From: Tenebrio molitor
Lineage: Eukaryota > Arthropoda > Insecta > Coleoptera > Tenebrionidae
DNA length: 64,000 nt
NCBI RefSeq assembly: GCF_963966145.1
Contig: NC_091053.1
Coordinates: forward strand, 1,116,001-1,180,000
Direction: 5' to 3'
This document shows positions 45,665 to 59,280 of this stretch, in pieces; the first letter of the stretch is position 1; every line of letters begins with the position of its first letter. Under the pieces are notes generated by a model. That model saw nothing but the letters and a program-made list of their open reading frames with translations. It did no database searches and was not told where the DNA came from. The translations under genes and the position numbers were made by a program.

Positions 45665-48600
45665 CTAGGCTGTTGCTGTGCCGTTGACCAGCGTTTCCTT
45701 AGGCTTGGAGTCGGAGCGGCGTGCGGGCGGCGGCCGGTTCGATCGCGTCTTCGGATCGCCGCGGCTCTTCGCCGGACCCGGGTTGGGAGCGGCGTCGCCG
45801 CCGTTGTGCCCGTTGTCGTTGGGGATCGCGTGATCGCCGTTGCCGCCGGCGGGGCCCGTCTGACCGTTGTTCACTGCAACAACTCCCCCTTGAGCCACCG
45901 GACGGCACTTCGGACTCGTCCGACGAGTCCGAACCCGTCGAAACCATGCATGCTCGGTGAAAACCGCAACTCCAACGTATTAGAATAGAAAAAATGTACC
46001 TTGACGCTCTGTCGCAGCTGGTTAAGGACGCACAACAAGCAAACCTTCAGTAGTGTCAGTCAATGTTACTGGCGCCATTTTTTAAAATTTTACAGGAAAG
46101 ATTTTGTTTGTTAGCCAACACGGTAATTACCTGGAGTTGTTTCTTTGCTAACAACCGGTTGCGGGGGCGGCGAGAGGCTACGCTGTCGTCCGCGACGCCT
46201 CCGTCTTCTCTGGGGTCTACCGCCTGACCAAGAGGTCGCCTCGGCGCTCGACACAGACTCTAAGACAACCCGGGTCATCTTTACTGATCACATTCACCAC
46301 AACATGCTAACCTACGTGTACAGCACGGACAACACTAGAAGAGTGTCCGGTGTCGTGCATGACTTGCCGTGTTACAAACCTGTCTTGCGGCATCGCGCTA
46401 CCGCCAGATGGCGCCACTCACCTCTGTCCACGCTGGACACCTCCTGGCTGTCCAGCACCGTCTCTTCGTCGTCGGTGGTGCGACGCCTGTCGTCCCTCCT
46501 GTTGTCCCGACGGCCGCCCCTGCCCCGGGGGCCGCCGAAATGCCGCGGGGGCAGATCGCTGACGCGCTCGTCCACGGTGTCCGGGGTCTGGTGGCGGGAT
46601 CCTGCAAACGGACAAGTCGAACAAATGAAAAATGACGTCGCCACAAAACCACTTTCAACTCCGACAACACCGAACACCAAAAAATCAACAAAAAAAACAA
46701 ACGACGATCGCCTCCAGATGTCAAAAAATTCTTGATAAGAAATAATCTCTTGCTTTTTTCCCTAAATTATCTAAACGCATCTGGGAAGTGACTGAAGCAT
46801 TTTGTTTACATTTTACAAATCGAAAGACACTGCAACAAGCTCTGACAGTTCGATTAGTTCACTTGTTCACCACTGGCGCTGTGCATCTCTCCAAACTGTC
46901 AACACAGAAAATTATACAAAGCAAGCTCAGATCTTACTTTCAATATGCATAAAAAAGCGCATTCGCTTCCAACTGTTTTTCTTCTTTTATACCACCGCAC
47001 AAAACAAAAAATTTGTGGCAACTGTTTAATTCTTTTTTTTTGTCGACGCTCTCTCGACGATTCTCTGACGTCACAGCTCCTAAACCAGGCATCGCAGATG
47101 AAAATGTGCGTCTTGAAGTGTAAAAATAACGGACGCAAAAGAAAACTGAAATCTCGTTTGTCACGTGAGCGAGATGGGGAGAGGCGACTGGACGAGTACT
47201 CGCTTGGAGAAACCGTCAACATCTCAGGACGTCAGTCTTCGCCACGCCACGCGGGCACCGTTGCCGATTTAAAAATCGTGCAAAGCCGTTCGTTTGTTAT
47301 GTCGCTCGCTGAGCACAGACTCTACGACCCTTCAAGCAAGCATTTCGCATGCGCATGCAACAGTTAGTACACTACAATCGGCCAATCACATCGAAACATC
47401 CGACATTTTACTGGAAGGGTACGAGTCCGCACTCATACTCAAGTACTCAACAAAAAAAAATAAAACAACAAAGACACATTTGTTTTTTTAAATCAAGTTA
47501 TATTTCTAAAAAAGTCTTCACAATTAATTAGATACGTGACACAATTTTAGTGAGCCAGTCTTTTGCCATGGCAGTCACTATTGCCCATTTTGTTTTTTTT
47601 TTTTATTATTTAAATTCCTTAATTGTGTTAGCAAACTCACAGTGAGCATATTCCGCGCAACAATATCACGATTGATGCGTTCTCACTCACTTTTGTATCA
47701 TTTTCTACACATTGACATGGCTAAAAATCATCGATTTTTGCGTACCCTTCCAGCAAGGTTTAATTATTTTTTTTTTATGTCGAGATATTTAGAAGCCTCA
47801 TGGGGGTTTACTAACTTCTAGGTCAGCTCCAACAACACACAAAAAGACTCATCAAAACAAAAACAAATCCAAAACCATCGACAAATTTTGTTTGTTGTTC
47901 AGAGCAACCGATCTAATTATCTTATTGACAATATGGATTGGGAAGGTGCAGATGCCGACACAAATTAAACAATCGAACAACCCTCGAGTTGTCTTCTTTT
48001 TTTTTTTCTATCTCTAGAGAAACATCTCTGCACCCACCGTCACAACAAAGCCTTGAAATTAAGTCATATTTCGATAGCGACAATGCTCGCTAGCAACAAA
48101 TCCAATATTATGATTACATTTACATTACTGTACTATGATACAGCGTAAATATTAAATAAAGTGGAACTAAAAATTAACTTCGGGGAATAGAAGAGTGAAA
48201 AAAAATATTATTATCAATCAAAAATTATCAACGGGGGAGAGGAGAAGGTGAAATGAATGAACGATAAACGTGTCGCGACTCAAGCCCAACTGTCACCTGT
48301 CACATGTGACAGCTGACAGTTCGATATGTCACGTGTCATCCGGTCTAGTGGTCGACGTGATGATTTGAATCGCGTCAAACAAATTGTACACGTTAAAAAA
48401 ACGAAATTAAATCAAAGTTAAGCCAAAAACACAAAAAAAAAGAGAAAAGAAATTATGTACATTGAGAACAACTGCCTGCCACTCGTGTGTTACTCTACAC
48501 AGAACACAATAATTTCGAAATAGGTTAGTTCAAGCGGTTACTTTATTAATTTATTAATAAAAAACTAAACGGAAAAAAAAATATAGAGACCGCTGCGTGT

Positions 48601-51600
48601 TAATCAAGCGAAAATTTCTTCGTTTATTTTTTTTTTATGTTGGTATTTTTCATCGTCATCGTCGCGTTTCTGTCGCATTTTATGATCGTAAAAATAGTCG
48701 TCAGCCGGGTCAGTCTGTAAAGTCACCTGAACGTATTACACATTTTTTTTTTGGAGTTTTATTTTTATTTCCTGGCTTTATGCACCACAGATCGAGATCG
48801 TCGTTTGAAACAAAATGAATTGAACCAAGAATCACCGTTATTAACAACAACACAACCGATCATGATAACGAACAGCGTTTGGTGAAGGAAAAACCGTCGA
48901 AAAATCCATCGAAATGATAAAACGAACGTGGTGATGCATAAAGCCGCGCCGGTGTTTAGAACTTTTATGATAACGCATCTCGGACGACCGTCTGCTGTTC
49001 GAACGTCCCGCCCCCGATCACTTCCTCTCCCCCCTGTCGCCTCCACCGGCCGAGTCGATCGACAACCTACCCTTGTTGGGTCGTTCGCGGTTGTTTGTCG
49101 GCGGACCGCTGCCGCCTCCGCCTCTCGGGGGTCTGCCGTTGCTGCTGGCATGACCCCCGCCGCGTCCGCCGCCCCTTCCGTTTCCCGTCGGTTTGTTGGC
49201 GGTGTGGTTGCGTTTGTCCACGTTATTAACATAATCAGTGATCGTACTACTACCGGAATTGTAGCGGTCGTTCTGGCGTCCTCCTGGACCGCCGCCCCTT
49301 CCTCTACCGCCGCGGCCCCTCATCGAACCGCGGCCCGGTCTTCCGCCGCCGTCCATGTCCGAATTGTAGCCGCGATCGTTCCGCCGACCCATCGACAGGC
49401 TCTGCATCGAACCCAACGCCGTTCCGTGGATGCTGCGCAGCTGCTGGTCGATCTCCAGCTTCTCCTGCCTCAGCTGCTCCACTTCCTGCAAAAAAAAGAA
49501 AACAATTAATCGTTACGATTTCCATCGAGCAAAAATTAAATGTCAACAGAGCACGAGTAGGCTGTGATATGTCATGTCACTTCCTGCATTACCGACGTGG
49601 CTGTCAAACTGACCAGACAAAAATCTTTTCAACAAACAACGATAATTATGTTATAAAAAGTTATTTTTTGTTACAGCTTTACAATCCGAAAGAACGAAAC
49701 AAAAACAAGGTACGTGTTTTAGGCACCTTTGCAATAAATTCCGATTTTATGACGCCAAACATGTTGCTCAATTATCACATCCGATTCAACCAACATCGCC
49801 ACCGCTGCCGTGAAGTTTATAACGTCGAAAACGAGACAATTCTGGTGGAAATTTCGTGGTGCTCGAACCGTAGTCGTCAATTCAAAAACTATGTGGACTG
49901 TCAAAAATCAAAATTGTGCTTGTTAAGTTGGTCAATTCACTAGTTATTTTCATACCACCCGGTTGGTATCCGTGAATGTTCAAATAATTCGTTTGTTTAA
50001 ATTTGACAAATAACATTGTTAAATTGGAAAGTTGAACTGGAGTGGTTTTATTGGCACAAGAGAAAGGGGCCACAGGAAATAATTTATTTATTTGGAGGTT
50101 TATCTACAGACTTTTCTAAATTACTAAGTTAGTTGCCGCATTTCGCTTGAAAATTGTTCAAAATCAAAACATAACCTCAATTTATTTTGTTGTTATATTT
50201 CACGTGTAACACTCTCGAGAGAACACTTTTTAGTTGCATCCAGTCAAAATAACCATTTTATTACAAAAAATTATTGCGACAGCACGAATTTTTTCGATTT
50301 ACCATAATCGTTATTGACAGATCTGACCCACATTTCATACATTTGAATTTACGAATCAACTATTGTTTTTATGGCTGCCAAAATAAGAACAGGTCACGAC
50401 TCTTATATCAATTAGACAATAACGTCGCAAATAACCTGTTTTTTCAGCTTGAGAGTGGCGTTCCATCCGTAAGACTTATCGCTTTTTACTGGCTTCCATT
50501 TTATTATCACTGGAAACGTAACAAACGTGCAACAAAAACACTTCTTTCTTATTAATTTGTCACACACCAAATTAATAACTTCTAAAAAGCGTAATTTTAT
50601 TGTATTGTTTGCAGATTTCGACAATTGTAACGGTACGAATTAATTTACGAATCATCCCAATTCCCAATAATTTTTTTTAATAAAGTGACAACATCCTGAA
50701 TTGTCCTCATCAATAACGATTTATTGAACGGAATAATTTGCGATTAAAAAAAGTATTTCGTCAATACTGCACGAATTCAAATTCCAAGACGGGAAATGTC
50801 ATGTGAATCGTTAATGACGCCGCGCATTAATTACGCTCCGCTTATTTATTCTCTTGCTTTGATCCCGAATGCGAAACTGGAAGAATTGGAAACGACCGTT
50901 TGTCGATTCATTTCGTGTTGAGTGAAGTGCGACCTCGTCAGTCATTTTGTCTTTTTTCGAAGCAAACTGTTAATTATTCGACTCCAAAGTATCGCAAACC
51001 AAAAACACTGCTCAAGTATGATCGGCAGATCGCCGTACACTCTCTCAAAAAAATGAAATGACCCTCGAACCGCTTTGAATGTCATCCAAGGGATGACAAA
51101 ATAAAATTCGTACCTTGAGATGTGCTAGGTGATATTTGAGGAGGACTTTAGCGTTAGATATGCTCTCTACTGTACCGACGAACACGAATGGCACCTGTCC
51201 TTCTTCGCGCGGGATAGTCGGCTGTGGTTCGTTATCACCCTCGATTTTGACCCGGACCTGTCAAACAATCACATTAAGAAAGTGTTCACCCTGCTTTGCA
51301 TCCTCACCACTCCACTCTTGTCGACGATTTCCTGTATAATTCTGCCGTTTTTTCCGATAACTTTCCCTACTAACGCCCTCGGTACCTGAAGAGATTCTTC
51401 GCTATATTCTAACATCGATCGAGCCCTCTTCACAGCCTCATCAGTCTGCATCAAAAGAAAAACGTTAAAACAAGCACAAAATTATTAATTTTCTCACCTC
51501 TCCATATATTTTGAAAGTGCATGAATTTTCTTCCAGTTCGATGTTCGTGATGCCATCGACTTTCCTGGCTTGTTGTATGTTGGCACCGTGCGCACCAATA

Positions 51601-54600
51601 GCTAATCCCATCAGGTCCTCCCTTACGTTGAACTCGTCGGAAAATCTGCAACGACAATCGCGTCATCACAATTTCACCGTCCCGTCGCACAACAGCAAAA
51701 CCAAAATTTATTGTAAATAAATATGTAAACAAAACAAAAACAGTCTCCTGGCTCGACTCTATGTTTTACGACACTTTTTTGTTTTTGGCAAGATGACACA
51801 TGCAAAAAAACGAAAACGTGTGTGCATGCTAAAACAAAAACAAACAAAATAATTTGAAACAAACTTCGAACGGTCCGGTAAATTGCCCCTAGTAATATTG
51901 ACGGAGAGCCAAGAGGAAGATGTACACATTCTACAAACATGCTCTTGACCATTTCATATATTTTATATTATTTATTTTTTTTAAATTCGTTAAGATTCTC
52001 ACCTTGAATTTGCCCGAATTGTCTCGTAATTCGAGACTCGCTGGTACATGGGCTTATACTTGCTGAAAGAGAAACAAAACCGTCAGACAACAAGCAATAC
52101 GATACAGACGCGCACCTACAACGCACGTTTTGTTCCCTTTTGGCTCATCAAAATTACGCAAGGACTAAAGGAAAAGGCAATTCACCAGCGACCACTCGAA
52201 TTGTTATTCAGTCATTTACTTTTCATTCAAATATCGACACATCGCAGTATACAACAGTTTCGACGATTTACACAGACGTTCCGCAAATCTACTCTCAAAT
52301 GTGACAGTTTTAATTTCGTAATAACGCTTTTTCTGTTTTAGCAATTATCCGATACTCGAATACAATGATCTAATAGTGATTGACACACGCATGTGAAGTT
52401 TTTATAATTCATCACGAGTGTGATAATGTGTTGCGTACAAAATTTTATCTACGATTCAAAATCGAAACCGAGTTACATAAACAGAAAAATTTAGATGTTT
52501 GTTTTTGTTAGTCTGCAACGAAAAAAAGTTTTTTTGAACATTCAGACGTAGAAGTGTCAATCGTTATTTTAGTATTCGTTCCTGAAAATTCAGGATTCAA
52601 AAATCAATTAGCTTGTTTCATTTTCTCCACTATGTACTTTACCGCACGGTGCGGTAAAATAAGTCGTTACCTGTTTAAAATGAGTGGGATACATAGGATA
52701 TATCGCACGGTCGTAGACAAAAATTAAATTACCATTGTCATTGTTTAATATAGCTTTGTACAAAAATGTAAATAACAAAACGATATCCAAACAAAGCCGG
52801 CATTTTAGTTTCCACAAATCGTGATCTGTTTTCTCTAAAGACTTCACAAATCGGAGCCCATAATTTTGAAAATTCGAGAACGTTTTTACGGGACATCTGT
52901 ATAGCGTCGTGTCGAGCTGTTGAAATAGAAAAACGAATTTTTATGTGTCGAAAGTATGAAGGAAGTAAACAATGTCACTAAGTGTTGTCAGTTTTCGAAG
53001 AGTTATTAAAAGAACAGTACCACGTAAAGTACATAATCCGCAGTTACACTGCACGCGAAAACATAGACCTACACTTCGTTCATTTGAACGTAATAAAATC
53101 ACGTGACAAGCCTGCTTGTTCGCTTTTGGACGAGAGTAAATGAGTAGCAACGATAATAATCGACAAAGTGGGCACGATAATTTGAGCGAAATATTCGGTC
53201 CCAATGTCACGTAGTATATTATTTGTTTAGCTGATTCAGTTCTAATGGAATTATTTGTGATGCCAGAAAAGTTTCACAATTAATGAAAAATCATTCAGTG
53301 ACCATTAACACTTTTAATCATTGCGAATTGAAGAATACCGCATGTTACGCCACTGGAGTTTCGGACCACAACGCAAAATATGTGTGGTGGACACGTGATT
53401 GCTATATTGCTCAAGTAAACGGAGTATAGTTGATTTTTAAATGACACACAAAATTAAAATGTAACTAAAACAAATGAGTCAAACACAACATATTATCTTA
53501 TCATGAAATCAATGACGTATGAAAGTTAAGCAATATATATTTTGCAATTTGTTAGTATTTCAAATTCATTGTCCTATTGTTTGCTACTTCGCAGCAAAAA
53601 CTTTTGTAGAGCCAATTAACAGTTTCTTACTATTTATCAATTAAAATCGTCCAAAAAATATAATGAATGTCGATTCACTTTTTAAAAATAATTTCAAATA
53701 AAAACAACTGAAATGAGGTTTCACGATAAAAACCTACTTTTACGAATTTTTTATCCTTGAACGCGTATTTATGATAACAATGCCCTTCTCGTGGTGTTTT
53801 GTTTCATTTCTTTACTTATTAAAATAGCATTCTCGTATTGTAAAAAAAAATTCATTTCATATCCGTTGACGGTGGCGGATTTTACCTTACAACAACAGAT
53901 GATGACCCTAATTAGAAGCTAATTAAGAATATGTATTTTTAAAAAATATTAAAATAAAAAATATGATGTAAGTTGGAAATTCCTCGGCAAATAAATACCA
54001 GTCTCAAAAATGACAAAAGGCAATCGACAAAAACTCAAACGTTGTCAAAATATTAATCTGCATAAAAATGTGATGACGTGAGGTTTCGTAAAAGTCTCGA
54101 ACAAAAATGTAAAGTGTGGGACACGTCACAAAACATTTTTAAAATATTCCAGACCCCAAATTCCTATTTGATAAAAAAAATTGACAGTCATGAATCCAAA
54201 TCGGGGACATCGTGCTCCCATATTTTAATCTGAAGAGCATTTACCGATTATTTGTATTGTCGATGCGATAGTATAATCATAAAATCACAGCGATATCTCG
54301 ATGGATTTCGTCTGAACCCCACAGTAAAACTTTTGAGCGACGTCGCAAAAATTGGCAAGACAAAAAAAATCCAAAATGTGAAAGAAGAAACACCAGTTCA
54401 ATTAACATTACGTGTTTCAAGTGACATTTTCTTTCACAGCGTACTTTATTTTACAGTTTGGAAAACTTGCAATAAATTGTTGTGTATAAAGCGCTTACTT
54501 TTTTACGCTTGGGATTCAACACTCGCTGCGCTCGTGCGTTTAAACTTCCCACTTGTAAGGAAAGCGGTGGTTTACACACACGTTGCATAAATAACTGTTT

Positions 54601-57600
54601 TGTTTTGTTTTATTCTGGAGAGTTAGTTGATATAAACGCTGATGGAACTATACTGACATATTGAAGCGATCCCACTTTAAAGTTCTCTTCTCAATCTTAA
54701 TTAATTGACCGTCCCTCACTTACAAATTGTTTGGAATGAGAAACCTCACCGCGACATCGATAATTTCATTTTCAACAACAAGTCAAATCGCATTGTTGCT
54801 TGTATACGTAACCGGTAATATGCAATTTACAAACGACTTCGAGAAAGCTAGTCATTTGTTTGATCTTTTTCTCCTTTGATTTTTTGTTTTACTTTCGTTC
54901 TTCCAAATGTAATGTTTCTTCCTTGGAGGAGAAAAAAAGAAATTACACAATCGTAAATTGCGATGCTTACCCGCCAATCGTCGCCAATTTCGTACTCTCC
55001 AGTTGTCGAGCCGCCTCTTCTGTACGTTTCAATAAGAGCACTTTTTGCGATAAACTACGGAAATGCATGTCCTGCAGGAGGCTCGCACGTCTGCGACTCG
55101 TTTCGCCCCTCGATATCACTAACAGAACACCCTTTTCCGGAACGTACCTAATCAGACTAGCGCAGATGGAATTTTGGAACTCCTTGTGAGCATTGTCGAT
55201 TTTGGCGCTGCAAATTTCAAAACACACCAATCAGTTACGTCGAAGCAGACAAAACAAAAACAAAAAAACGACGAGAAAGTAAATTATGTAAAAAGAAAGA
55301 AAAAATTTAAAACTCACTACTCGCGGACGTCCTCCGGTACTTCGATCTCGAATTTAACAAACATCGTATTATCAATGGGGGGATTGGTATTTTTGACTCG
55401 GAGACGGTCGTCGCTGACTATTTCCGTGTACGTTGTGTCCCAGCCGACGTACTCCAACACATAAAAGTCACCCTTCATCATCTGGAAAAAAAAAAACACT
55501 AATAACAATAATGTTGTGTCACACTCGACTCCCAAAGTTTTGTGTCGTTGTTGCATTTCGTGTCATCACAAATTCGTCAACTGACAGCGATCACAAACTC
55601 GCCACTCTATCGTTACCCCCATCGTTAATGACTCATATTGCATTTCACAAACTCGCTCCTTCCTGTCACAACTACGTCAAAGATTGTCACAAACTCGATT
55701 TTTGTCTGTCTCTTTGCTTATTTAATATTGCTGTCACAAACATCACAAACTGTCACAAACTCGCCAATTTTCGATCGTCCGACCAGAACATGGTCACCGA
55801 GAACTTTACAAACTCGTCTTTTACCCCTATTCCGACGCCATCTTTTTTCGTCTTGTTTTTCCGTTGACGTTGACGATTAAAAATAATAAAAGTGTTGCAA
55901 AACGTCTGGTTGGCGAAAATGCGTTACACACGAGTCCATGGCACGCTATTAAATTCCAAATTTGAGTAGTCATACAATGGCCTTTTCTATAAATAAAGTT
56001 TAAGTAATATCGTGTAAAATTAGCCGTCTAGTTGTTTTTTTTTCCTTCGCATATATTTATATAGCATTTTAACGCTTCGGCAACGAGAGGTCTCAACTAC
56101 CGAGATCTTTCTCTTATCACATTTCGACCAACACAACAACAATCAATTAAGGATAAAATTATCGGTGTTCGGAAACCAAACATAATGTTACATAAACGAT
56201 ACTTATTATTTCCTCGTGTGTGGGACTACTTCGTTATCGGACTCGGCGGTTGCAATTGAAATCTGGCATGTCCAAATTGGATTTGTTCTTGACGGGGTTG
56301 TGACAGAATGTGAGAACGCGAGGGACGATTTAAACAAAAATATTTCCGCAAGCACTCCACACATGATCGCCTAATACTACACGTTGTGCTACGACATTGC
56401 CTCTTTGACAAATGGTCGCCTGTGACCTTGAGCTTTCACTTTTCTACTGTTGACAGATTTTTTCGTAACTACCGACACCAAAACAAAAACTGAGTGAAAA
56501 TTAGTTGACAGTTTATGATATGTATTAAAACAATCGATAAATATTACAATTTTGTGGGTTCGACTTTTTTTGGCAACTCTATTCCGAGCAGACGTTCTGA
56601 AGAATGGAAGTCTTTTCGTGCACATAAATTTCTTTGCTGTGACGCTTTATTGAAAGAATTTATTTATTATGTGACACTTGTGAACAAAAAAAATATATCA
56701 AAGGTGTATTATTTTCAACGATATTTTAACAAGTTATTACGTGCACCAATACAGCGACTTTTTTATTTTTCTTTACTTTATTCATACTCCATTTTTTCCT
56801 TCACTTATCAAATAAAAAGTGAAATCCTGTCTAGTCGAGACAGACAAAAGCAAACACGTTATGATGTCTTTCAGTATTTTTTCTTGTCTTTTTAAAACAC
56901 GCCAACTCAAAAGATTTAATAAAATGTATTCTTGTAAACTGAAAAAAAAAATTCATTTGACAGATACATAGTGTGAAATATTTATACATAGCGGCAAATC
57001 TGTAATCCGCAACAAAAATTTCATTAAAAAAAAATTGCTTACTACATCGAAAAAGGTGGAGATTTTTTTGATTTAATTCTTTTGTGAAAATAAGTACATC
57101 TCTCAGTCTCGAGATTTATTTACGCAACAAAAATTCCAATGATTCACTTGAAGTGAATCACGGGTTATGATTTTCACTTAAACACGAAAAATCGTCGGCA
57201 AAACTCCGTATTTTTCGCATTTCACTCTGTATATTGGAACCCACAGACGAAAACGGGAAAATGCGGATTTTCACCGGCGGGTGGCGCTAGTTGAGCGATC
57301 ACGTGACGCAACCTCCATTGCAACTTGATCTTTCGAATTTCGGCGAAAATATTCGTTGGAATGATGAAAACGCAATCGACTTTCTCGCGTTTCGGCAGAA
57401 AATGCGAAGACAATGGATGTGAAAACAATGAAATTGGAAAGTAAACAAGTGGAAAGGCATTAAATGTCAGCAGTCGAGATAACGTCCCGTGATAAATAAA
57501 CGATGTTAATCCGCACGCAATCATGGACTTCCCAGAAGGCGCTCACCTTAATTCGCGACTTCCACCACCCGTATGCCTCCTGATGGTTCGCCCTAGAGTA

Positions 57601-58256
57601 CACCTCCACCTCCATGTTTTCAGTGAACTCCACCTTGGGATCGGCCTTCGGGGGCAGTCGCACTTGTGAGTAGGGAAACTTGGAATCCGGCTGCCACCTT
57701 GCAAAACAAACAACGTAAAGTGTGTCCATTCAGGCCACCGATCAACTTACTCATCCTCAAAATGTATCAGTACTGAATCGTCGAACACGTCCACTATGTA
57801 CCCCTGAAACAATATCGCACGTTTAATTCATCCCGGACACTTTCCCATCGACGGATTTGTAACATGATACTAGTCCACACACGGACCCGTACATAACCTT
57901 GCTGATTAAAGCGTGAACCGGGCGAAGGTTCGTCCGGGAAACGCGCTTTTCCCACGGACGAAGCCTCCACACGTGGGGCGGTAAGGGTGGGTTTCGTCGT
58001 TCGAAGGACACATGGAAAATTCACGCCCTGTCAGATGGTCATGGCGTCAAAAGAACCGCGTTTGCAGCCTCGAGATTTCGGGATTTTTCTCGGGAAGTAT
58101 GGGGAATAATCGGGTGGCGTGAGCGTGCGGCCAAGGTGGACACACCGGGGAACGGACGCGGGGGCAAGGATGGCGGGCTACAAGCATACTTTGTGTGGTA
58201 CAGACCTTATAAAGGGCCCCATTTTCGCCGCATACTTCCACTGCCAGGTCCTCCAT
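45665..58256 (-). CDS. Fmr1: Fragile X protein orthologue, RNA-binding translation regulator
   Basis: Exons that join in phase: 58206-58256, 57751-57803, 57547-57697, 55318-55481, 54971-55207, 52003-52062, 51498-51645, 51308-51445, 51114-51257, 49485 to about 49047, 46422-46601, 46131-46259, and a last exon from about 45952 to the stop at 45665. Residues 1-125 are tandem Tudor domains (MEDLAVEVCGENGALYK start, WQPDSKFP). KH0 lies around 140-215. KH1 has GAHG near 256-259 and KH2 has GKNG at 319-322. The KH2 variable loop is short compared with vertebrates. An EVEQLRQEKLEIDQQL segment (export-signal region) is followed by an RGG-rich region and a basic RRRRRRGRQR tract. The C-terminus KETLVNG matches the family end. 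It binds mRNAs and ribosomes to repress translation in neurons and germ line. Two points are unresolved: the donor ending the RGG exon, and a frame switch in the last exon. Confidence 0.93.
46602..49017. other. Fmr1 intron or alternative 3' UTR
   Basis: No exon found. A reverse copy of the dispersed GC-rich motif lies at 47241-47260 and a perfect 16-bp palindrome CTGTCACATGTGACAG at 48297-48312. If the TGA at 49018 is used as a short isoform stop, part of this would be 3' UTR. Confidence 0.4.
52063..54970. other. Large Fmr1 intron
   Basis: Intron of about 2.9 kb between the KH0 exon and the next small exon. AT-rich; I see no nested gene or repeat. Confidence 0.5.
55562..55818. repeat. Interspersed TCACAAACTCG motif cluster in an Fmr1 intron
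   Basis: Exact or near copies of TCACAAACTCG occur near 55564, 55590, 55646, 55686, 55743, 55752 and 55807, with weaker versions between. Spacing is irregular (9-56 bp), so this is not a simple tandem repeat. Confidence 0.65.
55819..57546. other. Fmr1 intron, rest
   Basis: The remainder of a 2.1-kb intron between Tudor-coding exons. Open frames such as 56515-56895 are AT-rich and show no domain. Confidence 0.5.
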
Positions 58257-58669
58257 GTTGATTTTGTTCTTGGGTGAGGAAACAGCCTTGAGGCGAGAGG
58301 GAGTTGCACTGCTGCCACTCTGGTAAACAGAAAACCGTGAGCTGACAGATCGGATTGGAGACGTTCGATTGGTCGACGCCGACGGACACAGTGGCGGCGC
58401 GACCGACGGGCGACAAGGGCGCATTCCTTTTTTTTTACCAAGTGTCTGGAATTTTCATAACGGAGTGTATCGATTCACGGACACGTGACATCATTTTCAA
58501 TCATGTAACCAAACCAATCACAGTCACATTTTTTTTAAACACACACACACTCCTAATTTGGCCATGGCGAATGTGCTAACAAAAATGAGGCGTCATGACG
58601 CTTGCTGATTGTTGTTGTTTCTACAGGTCAACAACATGGTTTAACGGATTATTCAAGTTTATACTCTAA
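58257..58669 (-). promoter_or_regulatory. Fmr1 5' region
   Basis: Sequence upstream of the Fmr1 ATG, moderately GC-rich at 58257-58420. The 5' UTR and promoter probably lie here or further up, but no TATA box is evident and 5' UTR exons are not resolved. Confidence 0.4.
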
Positions 58670-58820
58670 GGGCCAGTTTACAGAAGCGAAATTAAGTTAA
58701 TCGTAATCAAATGTGAGATTAGCTGAACACGTGATCAGATTGAACCAATCGAAGTTTTTAATCGCGCATTAAAATTTAATTCGAATTAAATATTTAATTC
58801 TCTTTCTATAAACTGGCCCC
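58670..58820. mobile_element. MITE-like element, GGGCCAGTTTA ends
   Basis: GGGCCAGTTTACAGAA at the left is inverted as TTTCTATAAACTGGCCCC at the right. The 151-bp element is AT-rich inside with no open frame. No clear target-site duplication is visible. Confidence 0.75.
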
Positions 58821-59084
58821 AAATCTAAAGGATAGGATGTTTTCTCCACTTTTGGATCTTAAAAAAAACGGTGAAATACTGTTGTTCATGTTTTGTCTAC
58901 AGTTTTATTGATGTTATTACATAATATACAAATACAATTTTTTTTCAAACAAAATTACAACTAAGCTTGTCATAAGAGCTTAGGTAAGTTCGCAAAAAAA
59001 AAGTTCCCGAAAGACTGCCAGCAATTGCGCTCATTTCAAAAAAAGAAACGAATAAGTTTCTTAGTCAGTAATAAATGTGTGGGA

Positions 59085-59280
59085 TGTTCATTTAACTTTC
59101 TCCTCAAAGTAGGCGTTGAAGAATCGATTGTGAACGCACCACGGATTACAGCTCACGGATCAGCTGTTTAAATGTAACCTCACTTTTTGCGTTGTTTGTG
59201 TTTTTCCTCTGCAGACTGACGAGTGGTGCGTTCACGATCGACTCTTCAACGCCAACTTCGAGGAGAGATTTAAATGAACA
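59085..59280. mobile_element. Foldback element with 57-bp arms
   Basis: The left arm 59085-59142 (TGTTCATTTAACTTTCTCCT...GTGAACGCACCAC) is inverted at 59223-59280 (GTGGTGCGTTCACGATCG...TTTAAATGAACA) with few mismatches. The loop is about 80 bp. The element sits between the divergent Fmr1 and Wdr44 genes. Confidence 0.8.

Noticed and set aside
45560..45988. 142-codon plus-strand frame rich in Ala/Val/Arg
   Set aside because: It is antisense to the last Fmr1 exon, whose minus-strand frame ends with the family-like LVNG tail.
46372..46724. Alternative minus-strand frames across the Fmr1 exon at 46422-46601
   Set aside because: Splice phase into the next exon and the DDEETVLDSQE motif fix the correct frame; the others are open only because the exon is GC-rich.
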